Source: Norana najaformis
Lineage: Eukaryota; Annelida; Clitellata; Crassiclitellata; Hormogastridae
NCBI GenBank assembly: GCA_964023275.1
Contig: OZ029913.1
Location: forward strand, 48,301,976 to 48,365,975
Length of the DNA stretch: 64,000 nt
Direction of reading: 5' to 3'
The position numbers and the translations under genes were made by a program. A model generated the notes under the pieces. That model was not told the origin of the DNA and did not search any database. It was given only the letters and a program-made list of their open reading frames with translations. Positions 46,404 to 58,689 of the stretch are shown piece after piece (within the stretch, counting starts at the first letter, position 1; every line of letters starts with the position of its first letter).

Positions 46404-47422
46404 ATTATTATTTTTTTTCCCCTTAGGTATTTATGATCCCTTAGGATTTCAGAAATTAGAGGCTGCATTGTTCTGGGATTGTAATTGTAATTGTAATCTG
46501 ACATTTATAAAGTGCCACTTCAAGAATAGACTCATCAGAAGCGCTCCTGACCTGAACCATTGAGACCACTGGCAAATAATACAGACTTCAGGCGCTTGCG
46601 AAACTGCGGAAGAGACAAACTGAGGAATACTAGCCGGAGCTCTCGGGAAAGGCGATTCCAGCTATTGGGTCCAACATAGGCAAAACTTCTAGACTGCGCT
46701 GTAGCAGTGCGCATACGAGGGACAGTCAGAAGTCCAAGGGAGGCCAACCGGAGAGTGCTACGGCCTGGAACCAAGGAGACCGAAATGCAGAAGTCCCTAA
46801 GATATGATGGAGCAGAGCCAACGAGACAATTACGCATAAGCGTTAGGATCTTGAACTGGATACGCTGCTGAATGGGAAGCCAGTGTAGAGTGTCCCTTAT
46901 AAAGGAAGTTATATGGCCATACCTGGGGACGCCTCCAATAAGGCGGGCAGAAGCATTGAGAACAGACTGAAGTTTGCAAATATTGGCAAGTGAGAGTCCA
47001 GCAAAGATAGCATTACCGAAGTCCACCCTGGTGCAGATAAGGGCATGAATTAGAGTAGTAACGGCATGAAAGGAGAGGGAGCGGCGGATGGTACGAAGCT
47101 GACGAAGTTGGTTAAAGCATGAGCGGGAGACACTGTTAACATGATCGGTCAAGGAGAGTTCCCGGTCCAGAACAACCCCAAGATCACGAACTTTGGAACA
47201 GAATAGAATGTCCGGAAACCTCTGGCGTAAGGATGATGAATCAATCTTTGCCAGGGATGGCCAGTCTTCAGTGATATCGTGCTCGATGTCAAAAGTGCTG
47301 TGAAAAGCAATTGCGTTGAAACGTTGGATGGCCATTGATAAGCGTTATTATTATTTTTTTTTACCAGAAGTATTTATGATCCCCAGGATTTCAGAAATTA
47401 GGGACTGCATTGTTCTGGGATG
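46404..47422. repeat. About 80-bp direct repeats around an L2 insertion
   Basis: Segment A (46404-46484) and A' (47344-47422) share TTATTATT-T-rich sequence, GTATTTATGATCCC, ATTTCAGAAATTAG and CTGCATTGTTCTGGGAT. After A', the 5' end of the L2 piece (47260-47343) is repeated at about 47423-47493. A looser copy of A lies at 53364-53432. Confidence 0.75.
46486..47343 (-). mobile_element. L2-like LINE, 3' part, 266-codon open frame
   Basis: The minus strand encodes the C-terminal third of an L2 protein: VRDLGVVLDRELSLTDHV, SCFNQLRQLRTIRRSLSF, LHWLPIQQRIQFKILTLMRN and GPNSWNRLS, ending near 46535, then a GTGCCACTT motif and a (GTAAT)n tail at 46477-46497 (seen on the + strand as TGTAATTG repeats). 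It is 5' truncated, so no reverse transcriptase core remains. The intact frame suggests a recent insertion. Confidence 0.82.
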
Positions 47423-47499
47423 GTCAATCTTCAGTGATATCGTGCTCGATGTCAAAAGTGCTGTTAAAACGTTGGATGGCCATTGATAAGCATTGGAAG

Positions 47500-48960
47500 A
47501 GAAAAGTGGTTTCCCTTGTGTCGTATGTTATCTGGGCGAGGCGATGGCCAAGGCTCCGTCTTGGTTTATTGGGCCAAGAGTTTCTAAGGCCAAGGGCACA
47601 AAACAGTAAGAGGGTAAAATGGCAGAATATTTGGCTGTTTTTCTTTCGGCCACAATCTCAGCGGCAGCCCCTGCAGTCTGGGCAGCCCTGGTACGATAGG
47701 ATTCTGCCAAGGTATTGATGACAGTGGCATCCCAGGCCAGGCATTTTCCGCTCTCCCACGGGATCAAAGCGGCCCCATCAGGACGCTTCCCGTCTGACCT
47801 GACAAGACCCGCCGGCTCTTTTGTTGAGGGATAGCCGGCCTTGATGAGGCCACTCCAAATGATGTCGTATATAAGGGCGTGTCTTGCTGTCCGACCATGG
47901 CCCAGATGACAAGAAAGGCCATGCGAGCCATCAGAAGTGACCAACACACCGCAAGGGCATTTGTGTGGGGCACAGAGGTCAACCCATGCGGACGGCCTCA
48001 TCATCAAGTCTCAGGCCGCAGGCACTGATCAGAAGTGCCAGAAGCCAATCACCTGAATGTGGTGAAGTGACAGCTCTTATTCTGGCTTGGTGGTATTCGG
48101 ATGTTATACAGGATGTTATGGCTGTCAGGTCCCTTTGGATGAGGGGTCGGTCCCAAGAGGATTGTTTGTGTAAGAGAACTTTCTGGTACAGTAACTCCCA
48201 ATTCGGCTGACCACCGATCCAGGGCCAGTGTCAGAGAGCAATTGTGTGGCACGTTACAGTGAGACAGGATGGAGGCCTGCAATGACGAAGTGCCTGCGGC
48301 TGAGGCCAAGAAGGCGGGTAATGCCAGCGAGGACACGCGTCGAATGCCTAAACCCCCATCCCGTATGGTCAGAGTGGCTTGAATCCAGTTGTTATCTACA
48401 AGAGCGATGTTTAGAATGTTGGTGAAGCCATTGCGCATTATCTGATCGAATTGGATAACAAGATGGTGGTCCATACATGGAAAGCAGCGGAGAATATGAA
48501 GAAGAGCAGATGAACTAAGGAAGCTCCTGAGAAGAATTATGGCATCATGTTTGGACAAGGTGGTCAAGCGGGAGAGTCCAAAGGAGAGTTCTAAACAGCG
48601 CGTCTCCAAAGCTGTCTCCAGAGCTCCACCCGTGGAGAGTGGTGCCCCCAGTAGACAAGCGTCATCCGGGGTATGACTTTAAAAGAGTCTAGTGGTGCCG
48701 GCAGGTGAACCACATGGGTTTGTATAATTTTGCATTTGGAGAAGTTGAGCTTTAGGCCCAAATGTCCCACTTCTCTGATGATTGTTTGAACATCAGAGGA
48801 GACTGTGGAAGCGGTGCCTCCCCAAAGTCAGGTCGTCCAAGTAGCCTAAACGGAGAGAAGAATGGAGGCTGGACAAGAGAGGCTGAAAGGGGAGACAAAA
48901 CAGGAGAGGACCTAGTGGGTCTCCTTGTTATTATTATTATTAAACATTTATTACATATGC
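47500..48960 (-). mobile_element. Non-LTR retrotransposon, C-terminal part, family unsure
   Basis: Two minus-strand frames hold the C-terminal half of a reverse-transcriptase protein: GAPLSTGGALETALETRCLE and LRSFLSSSALLHILRCFPCM (48460-48650), DGGLGIRRVSSLALPAFLAS (about 48330), then CPCGVLVTSDGSHGLSC, EPAGLVRSDGKRPDGAALIP and CLAWDATV (47700-47960). The KRPDG...WDAT pattern after a CxC-H-C cluster is reminiscent of the restriction-like endonuclease at the C-terminus of R2-type LINEs, but I am not certain of the clade. There is at least one frameshift (near 48050). Its 3' end adjoins the duplicated L2 pieces. Confidence 0.65.
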
Positions 48961-49430
48961 AAAGTCAAGAAATCTGAATCGGAGGTGGAAAGCAATTTTG
49001 AGTGAAGGACTTGTGTTAGGTCCCTACTAGAGTTGAGCGCTGGGCCGAACCAAACAGAGCCAAGTTTGTGGCGGGCAGGGCTGGGCTGAGAAGTTTCAGC
49101 TCACATTTTTTTAAATGTTGCTTTTCGCATTTCTCAGTCCTTGTGCAGAACTGCTGTAGCGATATTTTGCTATTAGATTTTGTTGATTTGGTAAATTTAA
49201 ATTTGCAAAAAAGTCTGATACTTACTTGCATTGAGGAAGTAATTACTGAACATTAAGCAATCTGCAGTTGATGGCACGCTGCATATCTATTGGAGATAAG
49301 CATTGGACCGGGTCAAGCCACAGTTTTTACAACATGGGCCGGGCTGGGTCCTGCTCAACGGGGGCCAGGCCGGACTGCATTTTTTTTGGCCCATGCTCCT
49401 CTATACCCTACAGGAACCATGTAAAAGGAG

Positions 49431-49492
49431 GCTTGAACCCGTACTCTCGTGTTACAAGCCAAGTGCTCTATCCAGTGGGCTACCTAGCTCCA
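49431..49492 (-). mobile_element. tRNA-like SINE head or tRNA pseudogene
   Basis: On the minus strand TAGCCCACTGGATAGAGC (A-box-like), an anticodon-loop-like CTTGTAA (TGT, as in tRNA-Thr) and GGGTTCAAGCC (B box) are spaced as in a tRNA. The acceptor stem does not pair and the anticodon stem is imperfect. It is best read as a SINE head or pseudogene. Confidence 0.5.
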
Positions 49493-49743
49493 GAAATTGG
49501 AACCTTAAGATACCGATGCACAGTCGCATAGGTGAGGGGGTGAGTTTTACATATGTCCTGATGGCACTGTCAAAGGTGTGACAAAGAGGGCAGCCAAATG
49601 AAATTTTGAAGGACATATTTTATCATCTGCACCCACAATTTCAATGATGGTCACGTAAAAGAGTTCATGTCTCAAAGATCCAACGATTATGCCAATGAAA
49701 AAACTTCAAACTCGACAGGCCTAGCGTACACATTGTACAGTAG

Positions 49744-49750
<7 letters not shown>

Positions 49751-49811
<61 letters not shown>
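49751..49811. repeat. (CT)n microsatellite
   Basis: About 60 bp of pure CT dinucleotides in PRXL2C intron 2. It creates spurious Ser-Leu and Glu-Arg frames. Confidence 0.95.
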
Positions 49812-49813
<2 letters not shown>

Positions 49814-52150
49814 ATTCTAAAAGCGTCTGCACACAGCATGATATATTTAAGCTTCTCAGTGACCTCTGTCAAAGTAGCCCTGTCTGTCTCCCCTCTACCT
49901 GGCTAGTATTCTCTCTTCTTAACTATGAGTGAGAGAATGTGAGTTAAACAGTGATCTACTGCTTATACCTTACAATTGTTGATGAATGGCCGAATTGAGT
50001 GTATTTGATTAATAGGCAACATTTTCGCTAGCTCATTCAGTGTTTTATGAAAGATTTAATGTCCGCAACAATCTATACACATAAACACACACAGTATCAC
50101 ATTGTCAAAACCTAATCTTATCAAACCTACCTAAGGCCAGCATAGATTAGCATTATAACAATACTAAAACTATTTAAACCTCCCTCGATGGTATGCAGGC
50201 TACTGGATCCATGCGTTAGGAAGACATCAGTTTATAGGATGACACACCTCGGTGCGATTTTCCTCCCTTCATCATTGAAGATGGTGTCTTGCAAAGATGT
50301 CCACAGTTCTCAAACTTCTTGACAATAGGTTTTCTCAGTTCTCATCAGTTACTACAACTACTTCATCCACAGTTCTTGTTGATCAATAACCAATGATGGA
50401 GTCAACTGAAGTTCACCTTCGAGTTACTTCTTAACTCGTAAAATTATAAGTTAGACAGTCCCAGTAAAGCACAGGTCAGCCAACAACATGTGCACGAATG
50501 CCACACAAATCAACACAGAAGAAATAATTAATTAAAATTTATCTCAGAAGCAGAAGGAAAGAACAAACTAGCCAAGAAATAAACATTTAAGACCAAAATA
50601 AATAATTTAAAATTACAAAATTTAAGTAAAATGCAATAAGAAATTTAAATCAACTTATCCTGTAGACTATTTCCCTGTCCTGTTCATGGTGTTTATGGCT
50701 GCCTTTTTGAGAGGCAACAATTCTTAAGAAGTTTTGGATGACCATGTGGCGCTTCCTTTCCTTTGAACCCTTTGATCGTACAAAGATGCTATGTGAATTA
50801 GCACAGATGCCTGAGAAGCGCCATGCTTCAATATAGATCACACATAGAGTGCATATTACTCAAGCATCTGTTCCTTTCATGTGACTACTCTAAATATCTT
50901 GGCTCGTTAATAGACAGTCACAGATCTAGTTTTGATGATTCATATATATTGTCAAATTGTTCTTCAGAAATGTTTTCAACAATCATGCAGTTAGCTTACT
51001 TAGCTAACTACCTATGGCCAGCTATTCTAAATATATATATACGGTTTATTTTACTTCCCTTCCCCGTGCGAAGCTCTTTCTGGAGTCCAGTTTCTTTAGT
51101 TCTTTGGATACCAGCTCACGGTTTGGAAACGGCAGCAGAATCGTGCGTATTTCCTTTTGGTTTTTGTTGTGTATTCGAAGATGGCGACGTTTGCAGACAG
51201 CCTGTTCTTCCGAACGAAACAACATCAAGGATTGGCATATAATCCTCTAACTGTTCTTGACGATTAGTCCACTGTCTATACGTTTTCGTACGAAAACAGT
51301 TCATCAAAGATTCACAATGTTCGATTGTCTATACGCTTTAAGTTCAACGACTATCGCTTTGTTGAAGCTTTCACCATTTCTCAGTCACGATGCTGATAAC
51401 TGACTACATTCAGCGCTCGATTCTTTCGTCCGATTCGACACAAACTTCAATCGTTGAGTCAATGGACTTATTACTATCGCCACAACGACTCATTAACCAC
51501 GAGTAACGCAGCATTTAATTACCTTTAAAAATGCTGAAACTCGATTTTACTTCACAAGTAATGTGCAGCCATTTTACTCCACCATAGCTTGACACAAGAC
51601 TGACTATTTTCAACGTTCTGCAGTTTAAATCGTCGTCATAGTTCGTCTGTTCCAAGGTGACATAATCGGCATACGTGGCAAACGCTCTGTCACCCGATCT
51701 CGTTTCCATGGTGAACAGCTGTTTGAATTTCAATGGTATCTTTCAATTTTTCAATGAGTATTAATCCAATTGAACAACTGACTTGCTCCATAACGCTCAG
51801 TCAAAACCACCCAAAAATCCAGCTGAACTGACTGAAATCTAACTATCTACTTAAACTGGCCAATTTCTTAATAATAAACCCTACCTATTCTGTAGCTGGC
51901 CGGCTAATCTTAAATCTAAACCTTAACTAGCAACTCTAGCTAGACTATACACTAGATTCAACAATAATAAGTATGTAAAACCAACGCATTATACCTCAAA
52001 TCAAATCAAAATAAATGGGGTTCGCTACAGACCAAGACAATTAATCCAGTGTGCCACAGCAGTTTCATCGGTTAATAGCTATATAGGTGAAACTTGTGAT
52101 GACTTGATATAGTCAAATCCAAAAGTACCACAATTTCAAGAAGATGCACC
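49812..52150. other. PRXL2C intron 2, no gene recognised
   Basis: No motif-bearing frame is seen. The segment of about 51100-52030 (minus strand) has low repetition, an open frame at 51515-51733 and a TGTAGCGAACCCC start; it could be part of an uncharacterised interspersed repeat, but nothing confirms this. Confidence 0.35.
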
Positions 52151-52159
52151 TGTAAGTTA

Positions 52160-52442
52160 TGAAAGTACAAAGTATTTGGACTACAGTACAGCTCTTCAGA
52201 TTCTGTTGACTTTGCCATTCTCAGTAGCATCTTATGAACATTTTTTCAACAAAATGAAACTTTTCAAAATCTGTTTGCAGTCTACTTTGTCAATATTGAG
52301 ACTAAAATACCTTGCTGTTCTTTCCATTGAGACTCAATGGAAAGAACCGTCCATCCGTTTCGGCGAAGTTATCAAATACTTTGCAGCTGTAAAGGCTAGG
52401 AAAGTTGTTTTTTTTGTGACAAAATATTACACCATTGATTAA
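52160..52442 (+). pseudogene. hAT transposase C-terminal (dimerisation) fragment
   Basis: The frame reads ALQILLTLPFSVASYEHFFN, KMKLFKICLQSTLSILRLKY and LAVLSIETQ, the pattern of the hAT C-terminal dimerisation domain (canonically SVASCERSFSKLKLIK..LRSTMSQ.RL..LAILSIE). The CERSFS box has changed to YEHFFN. It ends AKARKVVFF before a stop. Nothing of the DDE catalytic part is seen upstream, so this is a terminal relic of an old hAT element. Confidence 0.75.
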
Positions 52443-52689
52443 CGTTCACACCATTTTTTGTTGTTAAAATTCAAAATTATTAATTGGGGGTGATTAGTAT
52501 GACTTGCCCCAGGCGACTACCAGCTCTTCTGCCAGCCTTATTTGTCTGTATGCTACTATTCCCAGGGGAATATTCCAGGCATAATGAGCATGCCGAGGTC
52601 TATATAAGGTCTACTTAGTCTGACTTCCAATTGACTCATATCAGATGTCAATCTACCTTGTTTGCATTTCTGCATAACTAATTAAACTA

Positions 52690-53270
52690 GTTCGTAATTG
52701 TAATCGTAAATCTGTAAAGCGCCACTTCAAGGTAGCCTCATCAGAGGCGCTCCCGGCCCATCCCAGAACTGGGGAATAATACGATCTTCAAGCGCTTATG
52801 GAAGAGGGAGGAGGAGAGGGAGAGAAGCTCCCGTCGAAGGTCGGCAGGTAAGTCATTCCAGGAAGCAGGGCCAGCAAAAGCAAAGCTGCGGTGCTGAGCT
52901 GTGGTAGTTCGAGCTAGAGGGACGGCGAGATCGCCCTGAATCGACGAATGCAGTAGTCCGCGGCCAGGAATAGAAGAAAGAGGTATGCAGAGCTCCCTTA
53001 GATATAACAGAGCACAGCCAACAAGACAGTTCCGCACAAAGGTCAAGATTTTGAAGAGGATACGCTCCAGTATTGGGAGCCAATGCAATTGTTCCAGCAT
53101 AAATTAAGAAATGTGGCTGAACTTGGGAATGCCACCAACCAGGCGAGCCACAGCATTCAAGACAGACTGGAGTTGTGCAGTGTAGGAGGATCCTAGGCCT
53201 ACAAGGACGGTATTGCCAAAATCAATTCTCGAGCAGATGAACTTCAGAGGCCCTTAATTCACATCTAAAT
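52690..53270 (-). mobile_element. L2-like LINE 3' fragment
   Basis: The minus strand has LHWLPILERILFKILTFVRN, YLRELCIPLSSIPGRGLL, SFAFAGPASWNDLP and a C-terminus at 52741, then AGCGCCACTTCAAGG on the + strand and a GTAATTGTAATCG tail at 52690-52710. An upstream part with a stop extends similarity to about 53270. It is 5' truncated. It belongs to the same tail family as 46486-47343 and 40805-40940. Confidence 0.8.
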
Positions 53271-53640
53271 AGTACAGTTTCACAGTACATCTGAATACAG
53301 GTTTGACACTGTTCTGAGATAAATTACATATTTATTTTGCATTAGACGCTCTATAAATGTTCTTCTTATTATTTTTGTTTTTTTTTACCCAAGGTGCATA
53401 TGATTCCTCAGGATTACAAAAATTACAGGATTAAAGTCTAAAAATAAATTGAAAATTTGTACCGCTGTCTTTGATTCTGCTTAACCTTATACTGATCTTT
53501 TGCCAGCAGAAAGTAACATCAACATGTTCACCGGCATTAGCAACCTTCCACATTTGTGTAGCATTTCACATAAACAAACTGTCAGTAATAAGAATTGCTC
53601 TGACAAGAAATTAACATGGCATAAGGGTAAACATAAATTA

Positions 53641-55052
53641 CCATATAAACTCGACTATAAGTCGAGAAATTTATGTCTATTTCAGGGCTACGAAAAAGGC
53701 CTTCGACTTATACTCGAGAGACAAAATAGACGGAAGATTTTCGGACCGAATATTCAACATTACGAAAATGGCCTCAAAAAATAAATGCTCATTTTATTTT
53801 AGTTGTCTTTCTTTTTATATCGTTTTTCAAGAAAAATCACATTTCAACAAATTACTGACTACATACAGATCAAAACGAAATATTCTCTTATAACAATGTT
53901 ATTATATACCGGTACTTCTACAATATATTTCATGCATCGAAAACCATGTCCTTTATTATCGCTTGCCGAGACCTCCGCCAAAAGAAATCAAATATCATGG
54001 ATACGCGCAGTAATGTCAAGCAAGAGAAAGACCTCCAACATAGGTGTAGAGATGTGTGCAAAACGAGGGAATCGGGCTGTGAGCCTAGCTGATAAACCGT
54101 TTGAAAGGGGGAAAGTCGCTGCATGGGGAGTCTCATAAGAAGCGATTGCAGAGATCATATTTCTAAGAGATTAAAGACAATTGATTCTGGCTGAAATGAA
54201 ATAATTTACTCCATTCTGATATTTGAATATTGCAAATTATATGCCATTGTAAGTGCACTTGGTAATATTTATTTATAGGCCTATAGTGAAATTTGCTTGC
54301 AATATGCTGATTGGTCCTCTTGATTGATCCCAGCGATTCGATTCGCTTCCTACCAACTCTTTCCAGAAATTCTGTATAGAGCCCATCCATATATTACGTA
54401 CACAATGAGGGGAGGGGGTGATCGGATTTAGGCGATTTTGTGTACGGGTGCGTATGATGAGGGGTGCGTCTCGACAAAATGTGTACGTACGCAAAATAAA
54501 TTTTCACATTAGCCTATTTATAACACTGTATTATCCTATAGTCGTCCGATGGAATTTATTACATTATATAAAAGCACAGATCTATAGCAAGATTTGACAG
54601 AACCCTGAAAAATTAATGGAATGCAGGTCAGACAACTCGTATCACTGCCATCGCCATCTGGATGTCATCTTTGACCAGTCAGGCACTACTAAGGGGTGTA
54701 AGCCGACCCGCTAAATTAGTTCCTTCAGTTGCAAAACCATATACATGTACCTTATGTACATATGGTTTTGTAAATATGGAGTGGATACATATATACCCAT
54801 ATTCGTATAGTCTCCCTTTATAATTATATTCCCCACAGTCTCTGCATGCTAGCCGAAGAAAGCTCCCTCTGTTAAATATATGATGGGTATGAAAATATAA
54901 TTTTCTTTGCATACGTAATGTATGGACGGGCCCATATTATAAGGCTGTATATATGGGTTCGACTTATATTCGAGCCGTCGATTTTGGACACTTTTTTCTC
55001 AAAAAAGTACACCGACTCATACTTGAATCAACTTATAGTCGGGTATATACGG
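53641..55052 (-). mobile_element. TA-flanked non-autonomous DNA transposon, copy 3
   Basis: It is bounded by TA at 53639-53640 and 55053-55054, with ends CCATATAAACTCGAC and GTCGGGTATATACGG. Its 1412 bp are collinear with copy 2 (inverted) over their whole length, including the nested GGGCCC-type element (54381-54931). The close match suggests both copies come from a recent burst. It has no transposase. It lies in PRXL2C intron 2. Confidence 0.9.
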
Positions 55053-55054
55053 TA

Positions 55055-55880
55055 TATATATTTATGTTATCTAATATGAAAGATTAAAGATGATATTACT
55101 ATTGTCAACAGGTAACATACTAATAACTAAAAGTAGTAAACCTTTGCATAAGAATGGAGTTGAGATTACAGTTAAGATAATGGCAGTGTTTAGCAGCTGT
55201 TATTGTTCATGCCGACATTTGGCAGTTAATCACTGTCCCTCTTAGCTGAGTCACCACTGTTTCGCTTCTTTTAGACGCTAAATTTCAAGATAGATCTTCT
55301 GTTTGTGAAGTTCAATCAGTTCTTTTTGAGCTGTGTTTATCTCAGTCTTTGATTTTATCAAGACAGTGTTTGATTTTAGTAGCTCCTTTTTCACAGTATT
55401 TTTATTTTTTTCTGATTATAGCTAGGAATTAAACAGGTGGCTGTCATCTTCAGTTTTATTTGACACTGCCCTCTGCTTTGTATGCTTTGGTAAAGTTTGG
55501 CTTGTACTGCCGTTTGTTTTTGCTCTCCATTTTAGCACTTCTATACGATATTTATGTTTTGAAATAACACTCAGTAATTATGTAAATACATTCCTAACAG
55601 TGAAGCTAAGCGTCTTCTATAAATACCTTGCATGCATGCACGATTAGCCAAAACACACCAATAAGGAAACCCTGCATCAGAAAAATGCCCTTACTCTTTG
55701 GAGGCATCTTGTAATTTGAGATTTTTGAGATTTATAAAGCGCCTCTTAGAGGATAAACTCAACAGAGATGCTTCCGACCCAAAAAAGTAAAATCTCTGTT
55801 GAACAGCAAAGGCATCGACTAACTATTCTGTTCCCTAATCCCAACTTATGTACGCCTGTTGTCAGCTGCTATTCTGAGAA
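55055..55880. other. Intron 2 stretch with a small L2 tail relic
   Basis: A fragment at 55722-55800 (TTTATAAAGCGCCTCTTAGAG and neighbours) looks like a minus-strand L2 3' end. The rest shows nothing recognisable. Confidence 0.45.
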
Positions 55881-55889
55881 TAGGTAATC

Positions 55890-56500
55890 TGGGGTAGGCA
55901 ATGATCGGTGATTAGCTTAAGCCTTGCTCTTGCATATGGTCCTTGGACACTTCTTTTCCTGATAGATTTTGTTGCAACATTTCCACTGAGCGGTCCTCTC
56001 TGGCCTGTACTGTTTCTGTTGTAATATTATCTGCTGCTGGTGCATTTCTCATTTTCAAGTTCCTTATAGCTGCCTCCACCTTCTCTCTAAGAATGTCCTC
56101 CAAATGTTCGTGGCTCTTACTTGGTGGTAAATCACCTAGCACTGTAATGTCCACAGGGTTCCTTTTGTTGTGCAGATCCTCATAATATTGTTTCCATCTG
56201 TTTTTAATTTCTGCTTTGCTGTTCTGTAGTTTTCCATTGTTGTCGTTTACTGTTGGTAGTTTTGGGCTAAAACTTCCAAAAGTTTAATTTACTGTCTAGA
56301 TAAATTTTAAAGTGTTTTGCCTCCTTGAACTACTCTTTGCCACTGCTCCTTACATCATCTTGCTTTCTTTTTGATTTCTCTTGTTATCATGTACATTTTT
56401 CTGTTTTCCTCACTGCATGCTTTTGTTGCCTTCATCTGTCTTCTTTTGTCACTCAGCTTCATTTCTTCCTATGATATCCATGGTGCTTTCCTCAGTTCCT
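55890..56500 (-). mobile_element. RTE-clade LINE fragment
   Basis: The minus strand encodes EKVEAAIRNLKMRNAPAADN followed by ITTETVQA, the start of the RTE reverse-transcriptase domain (canonically VE.AI..LK.GKAPG.DNI..E..QAG). Upstream sequence to about 56500 continues the same protein in broken frames. No 3' end is present. Confidence 0.65.
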
Positions 56501-56639
56501 TGCTAAAACCCAATACCTCTTGTGCTACTTCTGTATAGATGACAGCATCTTGTAGGCACTAGTAAAACTGCAAAACTTTGAGGGGCTTTTAACGAAGAAC
56601 TGCCCTTTACAAAACCAATTAAACAAATGCCAGATATGC

Positions 56640-57400
56640 CTGATAAATGTTTCAGCCACCACATATACAGGCCCTCTGATAGAGCAGGCCACTTAAATGG
56701 CCTTCTGCTTCATCTGACTCTTGCTGAAAATGAATCTAATCATGTCTAAGAAATTCTGTAGCATCAGCGTCATAATGCACACAAGCCACTGGTGGTCGCT
56801 TCTAGTTGAAACCAGTGTGCCTGCCGAAGTCTAGTGTCAGTCCATTTGAGAACCAGAAGGGAAACATGTTGAGGCAAGAACAGCCTATGAGGTAAGTTCA
56901 GTCTGAAAAATGCATTTGTGCTCTGAAGGCCAACATGGACTCTGCAAAACAAATATGGGATGGAGGATAATTAAAGAGCCAACAAGAACTGTCCTTGACA
57001 TTGGGACATTAAGGCAGTCAGAGGGGTTCTCTGTAACCGTAAGTTGCTGAGTTGTTTCAATAATCCAAAACTCAGTCTTGGGTTTATCCAGAAACAGCCT
57101 ATTACAGTTAATATGATCTCAGATGACCTCTAGTGCTAGCATAAGAGAACTATAACAAGGTGTCAAAAGGGGTAAACAACCACATGTCATCGGCATACAG
57201 GTGATGCATGAGACTGCTATGATCTAATAAAACATGTGGCTGGATAGTACATGAAGTGAAAAGTGGAGATCAAAGAATGAAGTAATGAAGGATGCCAATG
57301 AAGGATGACTGACTCTTGGCTCCATTAATGCATAAAAGATGAGACTGAGGATCTAGCAATTGAAAGAAGTGAAAAGGGAGTTACTATAGTCAAGCCAAGT
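56640..57400 (-). mobile_element. L2/CR1-like LINE reverse-transcriptase fragment
   Basis: The minus strand reads SLMHHLYADDMWLFTPF at about 57160-57215, the catalytic YADD box, followed downstream by CNRLFLDKPKTEFWII at about 57065-57115. Frames are interrupted and neither end is clear. It lies just upstream of PRXL2C exon 3. Confidence 0.65.
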
Positions 57401-57723
57401 GAACTTGTGAGTTAGCCAGTTATGCAAAGAGATGTATGTTTTCAGACTGTGCGTCTGATTCAGTTTACACTGAGGATTTTACATGAATAAAGGTTGTAAA
57501 CTGTCTGTTAAATATGCAGTTGAGGCATACAAAGGTTTATTCTGAAATGTGCTATGTGTGAAAATGAGCTGATATGCATGTAGCATGTGCATGACCTGAA
57601 AATGATATGGAAGAATCAAATATAAACATCTGAATTATACATGGACACAGTGCAATTGAGAATCAGTCCAAACTTATGTTCACAGCTGCTGCTAATCTAC
57701 TCTTGTTGTGTTTGTGATTACAG

Positions 57724-57755
57724 ATCTTGGGCTCATCCCTGTAAAATACTTACAG
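57724..57755 (+). CDS. PRXL2C: PRXL2C-like, coding exon 3 (32 nt)
   Basis: Two bases complete the Asp codon begun in exon 2, then LGLIPVKYLQ. Acceptor TGATTACAG precedes and donor GTTGGT follows, phase 0. This matches the family's DLAKIP..FLQ helix directly after the CxxC loop. At 32 nt it is a micro-exon; its identity rests on correct phase and homology on both sides rather than on its own length. Confidence 0.85.
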
Positions 57756-57759
57756 GTTG

Positions 57760-58680
57760 GTAGACTTCAACCTTTAATTGTGTGTTTGCCATGTTTTTGC
57801 TGAATGGTATTTGTATTAGTTCAAAATTTATTTTCTATGTGTAGTTTTTGCTTATATGACATTGGCAAATAGTCTAACTTCGTTTGTGAAACTACAGCTT
57901 ACAAACTGTAAATAGGTAGTCATTTGCTGGGTAACAGGTCATTAATTAATGCATTCTTTGTTTTTTTCATGTCTAAGTCCAGAATTCAAATTCCATTGCA
58001 CCACATGAAATTACAGTTCAATGCAGTGAATGTAGTCAGTAAGGACAACTGTTCAATTGGGAGATGGCTGTTGTCATGTTTGTGTGGCAGCCTAAATGTT
58101 CTTCAATCCATCACAACTGCCTGTTGTTGAAAGAGACTTATTAAATGATAGATTGTCTTTTATAGTTAAAACTTGATATGGTGCCCACTGTTTGTTATGT
58201 AGGCAGTCCTGATGGGACCTTGTTGTACAGTGGTTCAATATGAACCACTGATATGTCACTCATAAATAAACAAATTGAATGGAGAATTATTGGAAACACT
58301 CGTAAAGAAACAAACTGATTTCTTGATATTGAATATGAAGTCAGATGTATCTTTGTTTCTTCACCACTTATAGCAAAGAATGGTTTTTCTCTTCTAAATG
58401 GAATAAATATGGAATCTGTTATAAATTCTCTCTGTCTGTCTGTTTTCTTTTGGATATTGTTACAGTTGCAACAGTCCTCAATTTGAAATCTGCTAAAGTA
58501 TATAAGGGTCTGCAGGAAAAGTGTTTTGATAGCTTTTCTCTACCAGCATTAGCTTCAAAATAATACCAACAGTTTCTGGTAATTGTGGCAAATGATTTTC
58601 AGGACAAATCTGAGAGGGTATTTGACTCAGGCGTCTACCACTAAATTTTTTTTTAACCATTTCAAAATCAAGACAGAGTT
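57760..58680. other. PRXL2C intron 3, first part, no feature seen
   Basis: No recognised repeat or gene in this intronic stretch. Confidence 0.45.
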
Positions 58681-58689
58681 TTGTCTTTT

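Noticed and set aside
49431-49492. Functional tRNA-Thr gene
   Set aside because: A and B boxes are present, but the acceptor stem does not pair and the anticodon stem is imperfect.
49667-49906. Ser-Leu-rich and Glu-Arg-rich frames
   Set aside because: Produced by the (CT)n microsatellite on either strand.
50823-51242. 139-codon plus-strand frame
   Set aside because: Low-complexity composition, no motif, and overlapping frames on the other strand; no splice or homology support.
51100-52030. Possible LTR or second retroelement on the minus strand
   Set aside because: Only a TGTAGCGAACCCC-like start and a short frame; no second copy, primer site or gene was found in the window.
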